A stretch of DNA of 64,000 nt from Oceanicola granulosus HTCC2516 (GTDB lineage Bacteria; Pseudomonadota; Alphaproteobacteria; Rhodobacterales; Rhodobacteraceae). The position numbers were made by a program, and so were the translations under genes. The first letter of the stretch is position 1. The number at the start of each line of letters is the position of its first letter. The notes below the pieces were generated by a model. That model had not been told where the DNA came from. It saw only the letters and a list, made by a program, of their open reading frames with translations, and searched no databases. The stretch is from the NCBI RefSeq assembly GCF_000153305.1, contig NZ_CH724108.1:58764-122763 (forward strand), read 5' to 3'. Below, one piece after another: positions 47,152-57,396 of this stretch.

Positions 47152-48102
47152 TCAGATCGGTGGCGCGGCCCGCTCGGTGATCAACTGTCGGGCGATCACT
47201 CTCTCGCGGTGGATCATGTAGAGTCCCGCGCCTATGATGATGGCGATGCCGGTCAGGGACAGCGCGTTGGGGAAATCCCGGAACACGAGATAGCCCAGCA
47301 GGGTCGCCACCGGCAGTTCCAGGTATTGCAGCGGTGCCAGTGTGGCGGAAGGCGCCAGCGACAGGGCATAAGTCATCATCATGTGGCTGATCGCGGCAAA
47401 GAACCCGACCCCGAACAGCCAGAGCCATGCAATCCCTTTGGGCCAAACTGGATCAAGCAGGTCGGCACCCGTGCCCTCGGCCAAGATCATCACCGGCAGG
47501 CACAGCACACTGGCGATCAGGCCCGTATGGAATTGCAGGGTCACGGGATGCATCCGCCGCGACAGCCTGCGTGTCACCAGGATGTAGAACGCGAACCCCA
47601 TGGCCGTTCCCAGCGGAAACAGTGCCACGGCGCCAAAGGCCGCGAAACTCGGCTGGATCACGAACAGGACGCCCAGAAAGCCGACAATCGCCGCGCACAC
47701 GCGGCGCGGGCCGACATCCTCGCTCAGGTAGAACTTGCCCACCAGAAGCACGATGAACGGGGCCACGAACACGATAGCCAGCGCGTCGGCCAGAGGCATG
47801 ACTCGGATGGCGGCGATGAAACAGAAGGTCGAAACGAACAGGAGAACCGCGCGAACCGTCAAGGCCAGCCATTGTTCCCGCGGCACCCGCAGCGACAGCC
47901 TCATGACCCGGACGAACGGTGCCATCAGCATGCACTGCACGAGGAAGCGCGCGGTGGTGATCTGTCCCACCGGCACGCTGTCCGACGCCAGCTTGGCGGC
48001 CACGTCCAGCATGGGGGCGGTCACGCAGAACCCCAGCATCAGCGCGACACCGGCGAGGATGCGATCGGCGGGCGGGCTGTCAGAAGAGGTCGCGGTCGCC
48101 AT
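47152..48102 (-). CDS. EamA/DMT-family membrane transporter
   Basis: 316 aa, about ten hydrophobic helices in two EamA halves (for example LAIVFVAPFIVLLVGKFYLSE at the end of half 1 and LEVPVA-like LPVATLLGYLVF in half 2). Drug/metabolite exporters of this type often move amino acids or riboflavin-like compounds; the substrate is not readable. ATG at 48102 (MATATSSDSP) is preferred; longer in-frame starts extend into non-coding sequence. Confidence 0.85.
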   Translation of the reverse strand: MATATSSDSPPADRILAGVALMLGFCVTAPMLDVAAKLASDSVPVGQITTARFLVQCMLMAPFVRVMRLSLRVPREQWLALTVRAVLLFVSTFCFIAAIRVMPLADALAIVFVAPFIVLLVGKFYLSEDVGPRRVCAAIVGFLGVLFVIQPSFAAFGAVALFPLGTAMGFAFYILVTRRLSRRMHPVTLQFHTGLIASVLCLPVMILAEGTGADLLDPVWPKGIAWLWLFGVGFFAAISHMMMTYALSLAPSATLAPLQYLELPVATLLGYLVFRDFPNALSLTGIAIIIGAGLYMIHRERVIARQLITERAAPPI

Positions 48103-48510
48103 GAACCTCGCGTAAGACGTCACCCCGTGCAGGTCCATCCCTTTTGCGACGCATTGCCGGCCGCTCATCAATCTGGAAGCTTGTCGGCGGCCGACCGCAT
48201 CGACGGCGCCACCAACTGGATCATCGAAACAAGGGCGGAGAGTGCGAGTTCGCTGCACTTGGCCACCAACAACTAGTTCGCAACCGGCTCGATTTCGCAC
48301 TTGCAGCGAATGGCCGTTCTCGCCGGCTGCACCGCAGCAACCGAAGTTGCTGACGAGTGACCGCAATGGGCCGTCATGACCAAGGTAGAGGAAGAGGATC
48401 ATGCTGCGCCGGGCGCGGAACTTTGCGTTGGCTGACACCAAGCGCAACCCGCGCTTCATTGCCCGTTCGGTTGACATCCCCATGGCCGTGAACGACGGTG
48501 CGCGAACATA
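48103..48510. other. Intergenic stretch with the promoter of the thiamine-type operon
   Basis: About 400 bp between divergent transcription units. The middle (about 48240-48370) contains GCAGCGAATGGCCGTTCTCG and similar sequence that looks like a degenerate non-coding repeat. No gene is supported. The promoter for the TPP-controlled operon should lie near its right end; I could not fix its boxes. Confidence 0.4.
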
Positions 48511-48595
48511 ACCGGGGGTGCTCCTTGCGGGGCTGAGATGCGCGACTGCGCGAACCCTTTCAAAGCTGATCTGGATAATGCCAGCGGAGCGAGGT
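48511..48595 (+). ncRNA. TPP (THI-box) riboswitch
   Basis: The conserved parts are in order: GGGGGTGC, GGCTGAGA, GAACCC, then CTGATCTGGATAATGCCAGCG. The outer stem closes ACC (48511-48513) with GGT (48593-48595). The GAGG ribosome site of the next gene (48591-48594) lies in the 3' strand of that stem. Binding of thiamine pyrophosphate should therefore hide the ribosome site and lower expression of ykoF-thiXZY. Confidence 0.93.
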
Positions 48596-48601
48596 GCTAC
48601 C

Positions 48602-49213
48602 ATGTTCATAGGCGCGCAAGTGTCACTATACCCGATGACGTCCAAGTTCGTGGAGGTTATCGCGACCGGACTCGAGGCCCTGACGCCCTACAAGGATGAC
48701 CTGAGGATCGAGACCGACGACATTTCGACGCTCATGATCGGTTCGCCGGGGCCCTTGTTCGATGCGATCCGGGACTTGTTCGCGGCCGCGGCCAGGCAGC
48801 CGGAGCATGTGACGATGCATGTCACCCTGTCGCGCGGCTGCCCCGGAGAGCCGGACGATCCGATCTGCCGCTGCGAGACGCTGGAACGCGCGCAGGGCGA
48901 GACCCTCGCCGAGCGCCAGGCTCTTGCGGTGCAGGCCGTCGCGACGGCGCCGGAAGTGGGGGTCGGGAACGACGTGCAGTTCTCGCTCTACGTCATGGGC
49001 GGTGGCGACCACATGGCTGAGATCTACGGCTGCATCGATTTCCTCAAGACGAGCGGGACGTTCTACAAGGCGAAGAACTTCAGCACCCGGCTGCGTGGCG
49101 ACGCCGGTGCGGTTTTTGAGACCCTGCGCCAGGCGTTCCTGCGGTTCGGCCCTGCCGATGGTCACGTCACCATCGACATGACCGCATCGGCCAACAGTCC
49201 CGGCAGGCGCTGA
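48602..49213 (+). CDS. ykoF: YkoF-family thiamine/HMP-binding protein
   Basis: 203 aa, two repeated alpha/beta halves: FIGAQVSLYPMTSKFVEVI... and VQFSLYVMGGGDHMAEIYGCIDFLKTSGTFY. This is the tandem ACT-like layout of YkoF, which in Bacillus binds thiamine and is encoded with a thiamine-regulated transporter. Here it is soluble and first in a TPP-controlled operon. ATG at 48602, ribosome site GAGG inside the riboswitch. Confidence 0.85.
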   Translation: MFIGAQVSLYPMTSKFVEVIATGLEALTPYKDDLRIETDDISTLMIGSPGPLFDAIRDLFAAAARQPEHVTMHVTLSRGCPGEPDDPICRCETLERAQGETLAERQALAVQAVATAPEVGVGNDVQFSLYVMGGGDHMAEIYGCIDFLKTSGTFYKAKNFSTRLRGDAGAVFETLRQAFLRFGPADGHVTIDMTASANSPGRR

Positions 49214-49246
49214 ACCTCGCCGGCGCTGCCTTGTGGTTGGAGATCC

Positions 49247-50008
49247 ATGGCCGCTCTGCGACATATCCTTCCGGCCGTCGTGCTGGCTGCCGTCTTTCTT
49301 GGCGGATGGGAGGGTTACGTGAGGCTCACGGCGGTGTCGCCGCTCGTGCTGCCCGCTCCAAGCGACGTCCTGAACGGCCTGAGGGTCGAAGGGGACGACA
49401 TTTCGAGGCACGCATTGGCGACGGTCGGGGTCGCCTCGCTCGGCTTTGGCCTGTCGGTGAGCTTCGCCTTAGTCGTCTCCGTCGCATTGCATTTCGCGGG
49501 ACTGCTCAGGCGCGGGGTGATGCCGCTTCTCGTGGCCAGCCAGACGGTGCCGATCGTCGCGCTCGCGCCGCTGATGGTGCTCTGGTTCGGCTTCGGACTG
49601 CTGCCCAAGGTGCTTCTGGTCATCCTCGTAACCTTCTTCCCGATGGTGGTGAGCCTCATGACCGGTTACGGGCAGGTGCCTCACGCCTTCCGCGATCAGC
49701 TCGTCTCCATGGGTGCGGGCCCGTGGCAGGTCTTCCGCCGCGCCACGCTGCCCTCGGCCCGCGCGCATTTCTTCGCAGGCCTCAGGATCTCCGCGACCTA
49801 CGCCATCGTGGCCACGATCTTCGCCGAGTACGCGGGCGCCCGGCAGGGGCTGGGGATCTACATCCTGACCGCGAAGAACAACTTCCGGGCGGACCTCGTG
49901 TTGTCGGCCGTCGCCGTGTCGGCGCTCCTCACCCTCACGCTGCTCGCCCTGATCCAGGGGATCGAACGGGCCACAGGGCACAGGTACCGAAGAAGCACCC
50001 ATGCTTGA
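49247..50008 (+). CDS. thiX: ABC transporter permease (thiamine-precursor type)
   Basis: 253 aa, about six helices. The EAA loop reads GAGPWQVFRRATLPSARAHFFAGLRISATYAIVA, the taurine/nitrate/HMP-type permease pattern. The TPP riboswitch and the ThiY-like partner point to uptake of hydroxymethylpyrimidine or a degraded thiamine. Its end overlaps thiZ by 8 bp. Confidence 0.85.
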   Translation: MAALRHILPAVVLAAVFLGGWEGYVRLTAVSPLVLPAPSDVLNGLRVEGDDISRHALATVGVASLGFGLSVSFALVVSVALHFAGLLRRGVMPLLVASQTVPIVALAPLMVLWFGFGLLPKVLLVILVTFFPMVVSLMTGYGQVPHAFRDQLVSMGAGPWQVFRRATLPSARAHFFAGLRISATYAIVATIFAEYAGARQGLGIYILTAKNNFRADLVLSAVAVSALLTLTLLALIQGIERATGHRYRRSTHA

Positions 50009-50741
50009 GGTGACGGATCTGACAATCCGGTCTTCTTCGGGCACGGTTCTCATCGAGGACCTGTCCTTCGACCTCGTCACGGGACGTCTGACTTGCCTGA
50101 TCGGCCCGTCCGGCTGCGGCAAGAGCTCCGTCCTGAAATGGCTCGCCGGCGTCCTCTCAGGCGAGTTGCGGGTCGCGGGCCAGGCCCGTTTGCACGGCGC
50201 GGAGATGTCCCTGCCGCACCCCGCGATCGCCTATCAGCCTCAGCAGGACACGCTGTTTCCCTGGCTCACCATCCTCGAGAACGCGAGCCTCGGGCTCGAG
50301 ATCCGCAGGACCGGCAGGTCCATCGCGCGGGACAGGGTGCGCGCCCTGTTTCCGACCTTCGGCCTCGAGGGCCATGAACGGAGCTTTCCCGATCAGCTGT
50401 CGGGCGGAATGCGTCAGCGCGCCGCCTTCCTGCGCACCATGGTCCAGAAGTCCTGCGTGCTTCTTCTGGACGAACCCTTCTCGGCGCTCGATGCGGTCAC
50501 GCGGCTGATGATGCAGGGCTGGCTGACCGGCCGACTTGCCGAAGATCCGCGCTCCGTCCTGATGGTAACCCACGACCTTTTCGAGGCCACCCAAATCGCC
50601 GACCGTGTGCTGGTCATGGCAGCCGATCCGGGCCGCATCGTCTCCGACATCTCGATCACTACCCCCCGCGCCGACCGGACAGAGGTTAGCTTGGCCGAGA
50701 CCCGATTGTCGCTCAGATCAATGCTACTGGAGAACACATAA
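50001..50741 (+). CDS. thiZ: ABC transporter ATPase (thiamine-precursor type)
   Basis: 246 aa. Walker A IGPSGCGKSSVLKWLAG, Q-loop AYQPQQDTLFPWLT, signature LSGGMRQRAAFLRT, Walker B VLLLDEPFSALDAVTR, and switch His in MVTHD. SsuB/TauB-like class matching the permease. The stop overlaps thiY by one base (TAATG). Confidence 0.9.
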   Translation: MLEVTDLTIRSSSGTVLIEDLSFDLVTGRLTCLIGPSGCGKSSVLKWLAGVLSGELRVAGQARLHGAEMSLPHPAIAYQPQQDTLFPWLTILENASLGLEIRRTGRSIARDRVRALFPTFGLEGHERSFPDQLSGGMRQRAAFLRTMVQKSCVLLLDEPFSALDAVTRLMMQGWLTGRLAEDPRSVLMVTHDLFEATQIADRVLVMAADPGRIVSDISITTPRADRTEVSLAETRLSLRSMLLENT

Positions 50742-51745
50742 TGAAACTCGGAACTCTCAGCCTCGCCGCCTGTTTCGCGGCACCGATGGCGACAGCGCAA
50801 GAGGTCAGCATCGCGCTCGACTGGACGCTGAACACCAACCACATCGGCCTCGTGGTGGCCCAGGAGAAGGGCTATTTCGAAGAGGCCGGGCTGGAGGTCG
50901 ACATCCTGCCCTATTCCGACAGCGCCTCGACCGCGCTCCTGGCCGCGGGGGCCGTGGATTTTGCCTACATGACCGCGCTCGGCTTCATGAGCGCCAAGGC
51001 CGGTGGCGCCGAGATCACGGCGCTTTGGGTCACCATGCAGCGCGAGGCCGGCCGGCTGGTCTACAACTCGGACGACGAGGCGATCTCGCGCCCTGCCGAT
51101 CTCGAGGGCAAGACCTACGCGGGTTTCGGCAGCGCTTGGGAGGATGCGCTGATCTCGACCATGATCGAGAACGACGGCGGTCTGGCCGAATACGATACCG
51201 TGACGCTCGGCACCGGGGCCTACGAGGCCCTCGCCTCAGGCGCCGTCGACTTCACCCTTGAGGTCGCGACATGGGAAGGCGTGAACAGCGAACTGCTGGG
51301 TCGTGACCAGTCCCATTTCATCTACAACGACTACGGCGTGCCGGAACCCCAGGGCGGATACATCGGCACCCAAACGGCGATGCTGGAATCGGAGCCCGAG
51401 ACCGTCGAGGCCTTTATGAAGGCGACCGAAAGGGGCTATGCTTGGGCGGCCGAGCACCCGCAGGAGGCGGCCGAGATCCTGATCGAGGCCGGCGATTTTC
51501 CCAACGAAGACCTCGTGCACGGCTCCATGCGGGTGATCGACGAAGGCGGCTACCTCACCGACGGCACCACGCCGGTGGGCCGCATCGACCCGGGCAGGCT
51601 CGAAAAGATGGCCCGCTTTCTCTACGAGAGCAGCGTCCTGCGCGGCACCGACGGCACCCCGCTGGCATGGCCCGGCGACGTATCGAATTGGTTCGACCAG
51701 AGCTGGATGGCGGACCAAGCCGACCCCGAACCGCTGGCAGATTGA
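50741..51745 (+). CDS. thiY: Periplasmic binding protein, NMT1/THI5-like
   Basis: 334 aa. Signal peptide ending MATAQ, then the family start VSIALDWTLNTNHIGLVVAQEKGYFEEAGLEVDIL, typical of ThiY-type proteins that bind formylaminopyrimidine or HMP. The TPP riboswitch supports this over the taurine or nitrate alternatives. It is intact to its stop; an IS110 fragment begins about 20 bp later, so any further operon genes were lost. Confidence 0.88.
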   Translation: MKLGTLSLAACFAAPMATAQEVSIALDWTLNTNHIGLVVAQEKGYFEEAGLEVDILPYSDSASTALLAAGAVDFAYMTALGFMSAKAGGAEITALWVTMQREAGRLVYNSDDEAISRPADLEGKTYAGFGSAWEDALISTMIENDGGLAEYDTVTLGTGAYEALASGAVDFTLEVATWEGVNSELLGRDQSHFIYNDYGVPEPQGGYIGTQTAMLESEPETVEAFMKATERGYAWAAEHPQEAAEILIEAGDFPNEDLVHGSMRVIDEGGYLTDGTTPVGRIDPGRLEKMARFLYESSVLRGTDGTPLAWPGDVSNWFDQSWMADQADPEPLAD

Positions 51746-51767
51746 ATTCCGCGGACAAATTGACACA

Positions 51768-52195
51768 TTCGCCGCTTCGTAGAGCATCGTCCGCAAGAGC
51801 CTGTCCCCGCGCTTGGATACCCGGCCGCCACAATCGACGGCGCCCGATGATGGCGCCGGGACGTCAGCCCTGCATAGGCGCCGATCGAGCACGACTTGGC
51901 GAACCGGCCGGGCGCGTCGATGGTAGCTACGAACGTCGCCGCCGACACCGTACCCACGCCGGGCACGGTCATCAGTCGCCGGCAAGCATCCGAGGCCTTC
52001 ACTTGCCGAACCAGCTCCCTGGTCAGCGCGGCCGCCTGGCGAAGCGCCTCCGTGCGCACCACCAGAAGCGGCAAGATGATCGGGGCCAGCGCGTCCTGGT
52101 CTTCCAGAACCGCGCGAATAAGCCCCTCGTAGGTCCGAGGCTGCGCGGGCACGTGCAGCCCGAAGCTCGCGAGCAGGCCCCGAATAAGCGATCCC
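51768..52195 (-). mobile_element. IS110-family transposase fragment
   Basis: A piece of the transposase without its N-terminal catalytic half and without its C-terminus. Visible: ALTRELVRQVKASDACRRLMTVPGVGTVSAATFVATIDAPGRFA and, after a one-base shift, GGRVSKRGDRLLRTMLYEAAN, the IS110 C-terminal domain signature. It lies between thiY and the truncated helicase, with both edges abrupt. Boundaries are approximate. Confidence 0.8.
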
Positions 52196-55100
52196 CACTG
52201 CGCAAACGACCAGACCAATCAATGAACACCTGGCTCATGTCGGGCATCAGATATGTTCGATCCGGTGGCAGATCGCGCGCATCGGGCAGCGTGGCGTGCC
52301 TGCGCAAGATGTTGTCGCCGTTCGCCGGAACGAATGCATGTGGACCCTGAGTCATTACTGCGAGGCTGCGCCTGGCTCGCGTCATGGCGACGTAGAACAG
52401 CCGGCGCGGCGCATCGAAATCCTCGTTCCGAGATGGCCTTTCCCAACCACCATTCAGGATCACCACGTCGTCGAATTCGAGCGCCTTGGCTCGGTGCGCC
52501 GTCATCAGCAAAAGCCCCCGCTGCTCACCCCGCGCGTCACGCGCCCATTCACCGAACCACTCCACGAGATCGGGAACTGAGACCTGCCCTGTGCCGATCT
52601 CCTGGGCCAGCGCGGCAATGCCTTCTGCGATAAGGTCGGTCCACCGATTGCGCTGCATGTCGTTCACGACATCCAGCAGGTCTGTCACGCCCAGAACGCG
52701 AGTTCGGTCGCGGCGTATGCGGTCGATGAATTGCCGCATCTCGCGCAGGCGCCAGAGGCTCGGTAAGCTCTCATTAGCCATTTCGACCGGAATTCCCTGC
52801 GCCTCGGCAAAAGCGCGCACCGGGGCAAGTTGTCTCCAATTTCGAGCGATGATGGCCGTGCGAGACCAGTTCCAGCCAGGCTGCAATTCCGCCAGGCGCT
52901 GCAACTCACTCACCGCTGCGACGGCCTGCATCCGATCCCCTGGCGGGCATTGAAGAAGCTGCACCCGACCATGCCCTACAGGGTCACAGGCTTCCAACAC
53001 GCCGCCGCCCGGCGAGTTCTTGCGGCGCTTACGGTCGATGGTGATATCGTGGCCCAGCTTCATCCTTTCAACGGCCCCGGCGATCACTGTGTTGGAGGCC
53101 TCGATGATATGACGGGTGGAGCGATAATTTTCGATGAGAAACTCAGGCTTCGCCCGGTAATCCTGCTCGAACTGTCGGATAAACTTGACGGACGCTCCAG
53201 CGAAGGCGTAGATGTTCTGGTCGTCATCACCCACCGCAAAAAGACTGAGCTTCATATCCTCGTCATCGATCGTCCGTCCTGCAACGGCGGCGATCAGGGC
53301 GTATTCCTCGGGGCCGATGTCCCGGTATTCGTCTACGAGGATCCAACGATACCCTTGGATCAGCGTCTCGCGCTGCGCCTCGGCTTCGGCCTTGCTCAAA
53401 CCTTCGCCGTTCAGCTGGCGCACCGCCTCCATGACGATACCGTCGAAATCCCGGCTCTCTGCCTGCGACCCGGCAAAGCTGGCGCCCACAAGCCGCATCG
53501 CCATTGCGTGACAGGTCGATACCGTCACACCGAATGCCTCGCCCCCACCAGATGCCGAAGACGCGCCCGGATCTCCACCGCAGCGTGGCGGTTGTAGCTC
53601 AGGACAAGGATGCTGCGCGAGTCTTCGCGCCGGACGCGGATCAGGCAGGCGATGCGGTGCACCAACACGCGGGTCTTGCCGGAGCCCGGGCCGGCAAGGA
53701 CCAGCACGTTGGTCGCGTCCCGATCATCGGCGACGATCTTCTGCTGAACGGGATTGCCGAGCGCCTCGACGACGTTCTGCCACGACTTCCCCGTCGTCTG
53801 CCGCTTCACTTCGGTAGTCTTGCCCTTCATCCAGCGGCCCATGAAGCCTTCCTGGTCGAGGGCGAAATAATCCTTCGTCAAGCGGATGGCGTCCTGCATA
53901 GAGGACAACCCTGTTTCCGCGTAGGCCGCCATTACATGGGTCTGTACCGTCTGTTCGTCATAGTGCTCCTGCAATGGCGCGAAATCCTTGACCAGGAACT
54001 GCGTCTTGCCCGGCGCAAGCTGGACCGTCATCGCGGGCCGGAAGACAGTAAGCCCCTTGCCGAGAGTCACCACCTCCTGCTCGTGCAGCCATAGAAGCGC
54101 GCGGTCCATCAGCCGGGTCATTTCGTTGACCTGACCACGGAGGAAAGCATCGCCCGTCAAGGTCGCCAACATGTCGCCCAGAGTTGTTTCCGCCTGCTGG
54201 TCCTTGCCCCACTGGCCTTTTCCGAGCCGCCCCAACAGATGCTCCACCAGCACTTCACCGGCTTGCCGGCGCAGCGCAGCCGACTGCTCCAATACCGACC
54301 AGGACCGTTGCAGAGCTACGAACAGCGTGTCGCGAGAGGCCTTGCGCAGGCGCACATTGCCCTTGCCACCGTCGAGGTCGCGGCCGTCGCGCGCCATGCC
54401 GCGCAGCAATTTCTCGACCACGTCGGGGCGGACGTGGCTATGACCCTAATCGCGCAGCTTCTGGCTGGCCAATTGCAGGTTGAAGGGGGTGCTGGCCGCA
54501 TCTTCCGCGTCAGGCGCTTCTTCTCTCATGACCGCGATCAGGGCTGTTCCCAGCTGTGTGGCCTGTCTCCTCTGTCGCCTTACGCGTCGCGCAGTAGATC
54601 ACGGCGCCGGAGGCTCCCTCGGCCGGAAGACGCTGTTCGATGACATCCAGAATGTCGGCCAGCTTCGTCCGCTTGCCGGTCGATCGCACCTCGAAACTCA
54701 GGTTCGTGCGCGATGCCCCGCCGTCCAGCAGCAACAGCTCGGTCCCAAGCCTCTGATGGAAATGGTCGCGAATATCGCGCACCACCTCCGGCTTGGCAGT
54801 GGCGGTCAGGCAGATCACCGGGGCCGGATCTTCATCGCCCGCTGTTTCACGAATGAAACGCGAGATGTAGCGATAGTCAGGCCGGAAATCATGCCCCCAT
54901 TTCGATACACAATGCGCCTCGTCCAGAACCCAGAGGCCGATTTCGCGTTGCTTGAGAACGGAGCGCACAGAGACACTCCGCAACTGCTCGGGCGAGATCA
55001 GAAGCATCGCGGCCTCGCCGATGCGGACCTTGTCGAGTGCGTCCTGACGTTCAGGCAGCGATAGCATCCCGTTCACGGTGACCGCGGAGGAAATGCCTGT

Positions 55101-56189
55101 CCGTACCATCCCCGCCACCTGGTCGGCCATCAGCGCGACAAGCGGCGAGATTACGACCGTCAGCGCACCGGTCCGATCGAACTTTGCCAGTGCCGGAATC
55201 TGGTAGCAGACAGATTTGCCCGTCCCGGTGGGAAGGATGCCCAGCAGGCTGTTGCCGCGCATGCCCTCGTCGACGATGCGCTCCTGCAGTGGACGGCCAT
55301 CGGCATCGGTGGGCGTGGGCCGGAAACCATCGAAGCCGAACCAGCGTGAGAGCGCCTTCACGGGATCGCTCTTGTCGCGGCACCAAGAGCAGTCCGCCGC
55401 ATCGCAGGCCGTGTCGCGTAGGCGTTTCACCATACGCGCGGCATCCGGAAACTGCATCCTAACCCAGGGGGGCATGACGGAGTCGCCACCGGCGACCGAG
55501 ATCCACGCCAACGCATACGCCATCGGCCACCCCGTCTGCGGCGCGCCAAACTGATCCAGCACATGCCGCACCGCTGTGCGGCAAGCCTCACCCTCCAGCA
55601 ACCTCGACAGCGCCTGTCGGGCTTGATCAACAGAGGGCACGCCCGCGCCACGGACATGCCCGAACACGGCGCCGAAACCCTGATCCTGTTCGCCACGCGT
55701 CGTCAGGTAATGGTAGGCGGCGACGGTATCCGGCGCCTTCGTGTTCAATGCGCGGAAGGCGCCGAGTTGATTCTCCAGCACGTCGAACACAAGCCGCGCG
55801 TCTGCCTCTGGATCGTTGACATGGCCCGACAGAAGCCGCCCGTCATGGTAGTGCTTGACGAGGTGGTGATACGGGTTGCGCGGGAAGGCCAACGGATTGA
55901 GCCAGAGGGTGTCGATCGGCGCTTCGGCAAGCTGCGCCAGCCTCGGTCGCATGGCTGCCAGATGCGGCAGATCATGGCGCAGGATGTTATGTCCAATGAG
56001 ATGCCGGACATCGCCAAGGTCGGACTCCAACCGATCCAGCGCGACCGCCCCTTTCTGGCATCGCAATGCAGGCCTGTCATCACAGCGCACCGCCGCCAGG
56101 TCAAATACGCGCGCCGTTTTTGGATCGACCTCAAGATCGACAGACAGGCATCGCGCCAGGAATGGATCAGGTTGGTTGACGGCCTGTAG
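52196..56189 (-). pseudogene. Relic of a giant exonuclease-RecQ-UvrD helicase
   Basis: In coding order: a DEDD exonuclease (SVDLEVDP, GHNILRHDLPHL) whose start codon is not visible; a RecQ-type helicase core with LGILPTGTGKSVCYQIPAL (Walker A), VISPLVALMADQV and LDEAHCVSKWGHDFR. The frame is lost after IYCATRKATEET, and the RecQ second domain expected to follow is missing. Then comes a UvrD-like part with VLAGPGSGKTRVLVHR (Walker A), ILVLSYNRHAAVEIR, WILVDEYRDI, FAVGDDDQNIYAFAGA, ENYRSTRHIIEASN, TAHRAKALEFDDVV and YVAMTRARR. A further break lies in a GGGGG run near 53542. The C-terminus is cut by the IS110 fragment. Intact members of this fused family are, from memory, well over 1,500 aa. Confidence 0.8.
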
Positions 56190-56460
56190 CAGGGGGCACC
56201 GGTGGAGCTATTTATATCAACAACATATCTGAAACGCTTGGCCTGGCGTGGTCAAGCATGACAGAGTATTTGATGTCGCCCGACCGCAACGCCTGTGGTC
56301 AAAAAGCACTTACTCAGAATGGCAAAAACTAAGCGTTGTCGAGCCGATAAAGGCCTCGCGAATACTCCAAACCGACCGTCAATAAATGGTGCGAAACCGA
56401 TAACCCTCAGAAACCACAGCGAAAAGACCGCGGCAAAACAGAATTGCCAGATAATTTATA
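56190..56460. other. Divergent gap between the helicase relic and the methyltransferase relic
   Basis: AT-rich stretch that should hold both promoters. An open frame running into the methyltransferase gives Lys/Asn/Thr-rich residues with no family resemblance and is read as non-coding. No operator identified. Confidence 0.35.
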
Positions 56461-57043
56461 TGAACGTATTTTACGACACGAACGCTGAGAAATTCCTGCA
56501 AGACACTCAATACGTCGACATGTCGTCCCTTCGCGATCTATTTCTTGCCGCAGTTCCGCAAACCTATACCGGCAGCGCTCGCATCCTTGATGCGGGGACA
56601 GGATCCGGTCGCGACGCGCGCTCATTTCACCTCGCAGAATACCAGACTGAGGCGTTTGACGCCTCGCCTTCCATGGTGCGGGCGGCGACCGCTTTTTCCG
56701 ATCTTCCCGTCCGGCAGATGCGCTTCGGAGATTTCGAATGGGAACACCCTGCATCTGGGCCTGCGCTTCTCTTCTACACGTCCCGCGCGACGACTTGTCG
56801 GAAGTCATGCGAAGGCTGGCAGACCATCTGGTCTCTGCGGGGGCCCTGTATGCCTCGTTCAAGATTGGAGACGGCGAGCGGCAAGAGGCGGCGCGACATT
56901 TCACCGACATGACCGAGGAACCCTTTGCGGCGCTCCTGGACGAATGCCCGTCGCTCCGGCAGGTTGAAACTTGGCGGACTGAAGACCGCCGTCCGGATAG
57001 AAAAGACGACCTTTGGCTCAATGCCTTGATGAGAAAAACCTGA
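56461..57043 (+). pseudogene. Class I SAM-dependent methyltransferase, frameshifted
   Basis: MNVFYDTNAEKFLQDTQYVD starts the gene. ARILDAGTGSGRDARSF is motif I of a class I methyltransferase and EAFDASPSMV is motif II. Near 56745-56755 the frame changes: GDFEWEHP is followed in another frame by WACASLLHVPRDDLSEVMRRLADHL, and the rest continues to WLNALMRKT. The expected FD-G-I-W bridge is partly lost, so a short deletion is likely. Divergent from the helicase relic; the two may have formed one system. Confidence 0.75.
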
Positions 57044-57396
57044 CGAGCGCCCTCCGAGCTTACCCTACCTGAGCCAAAAACATCCTGCCCGTGCTGCGCG
57101 CCATCCATCGAGAAGATTGTCGAGTGCGATGCGCAGACCATCCTGGTCCAAGATGGCATGGGCATTATTCTCGCCCCACGCCGCCCTTATTGCGCGCATC
57201 ACGCCAGCCCAGGCTCTCTTGGAGGAGGACGGTGGCCCGGCACCAGTCAAGCTTATTGAAACCGCCGAACACTTCCATATCCGGTTGGGTGTCCCCACCA
57301 CGAGCTATGGCTGAAAATGGGTGATGCGGTCTGAGAAGGCGGCGTATCGTAGCGGGTGCTGAAGCCTGCCAGAACCTCCCGAAGGAGCGATACGCC
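57044..57396. other. Unassigned stretch before IS remnants
   Basis: Contains overlapping short frames on both strands (for example ENNAHAILDQDGLRIALDNLL on the minus strand, 57065-57301) that may be debris of an unrecognised gene. From about 57310 the sequence (GTGATGCGGTCTGAGAAGGC) looks like the left flank of an IS256-type element. Confidence 0.35.

Noticed and set aside
48103-48480. Upstream extension of the EamA gene to about 497 residues
   Set aside because: The added 180 residues have no transporter character and would run through the riboswitch region on the opposite strand; ATG 48102 gives a normal-length EamA protein.
57065-57301. Minus-strand frame with ENNAHAILDQDGLRIALDNLL
   Set aside because: It has a protein-like look but no start context, no recognisable family and lies amid debris; noted under the unassigned stretch only.
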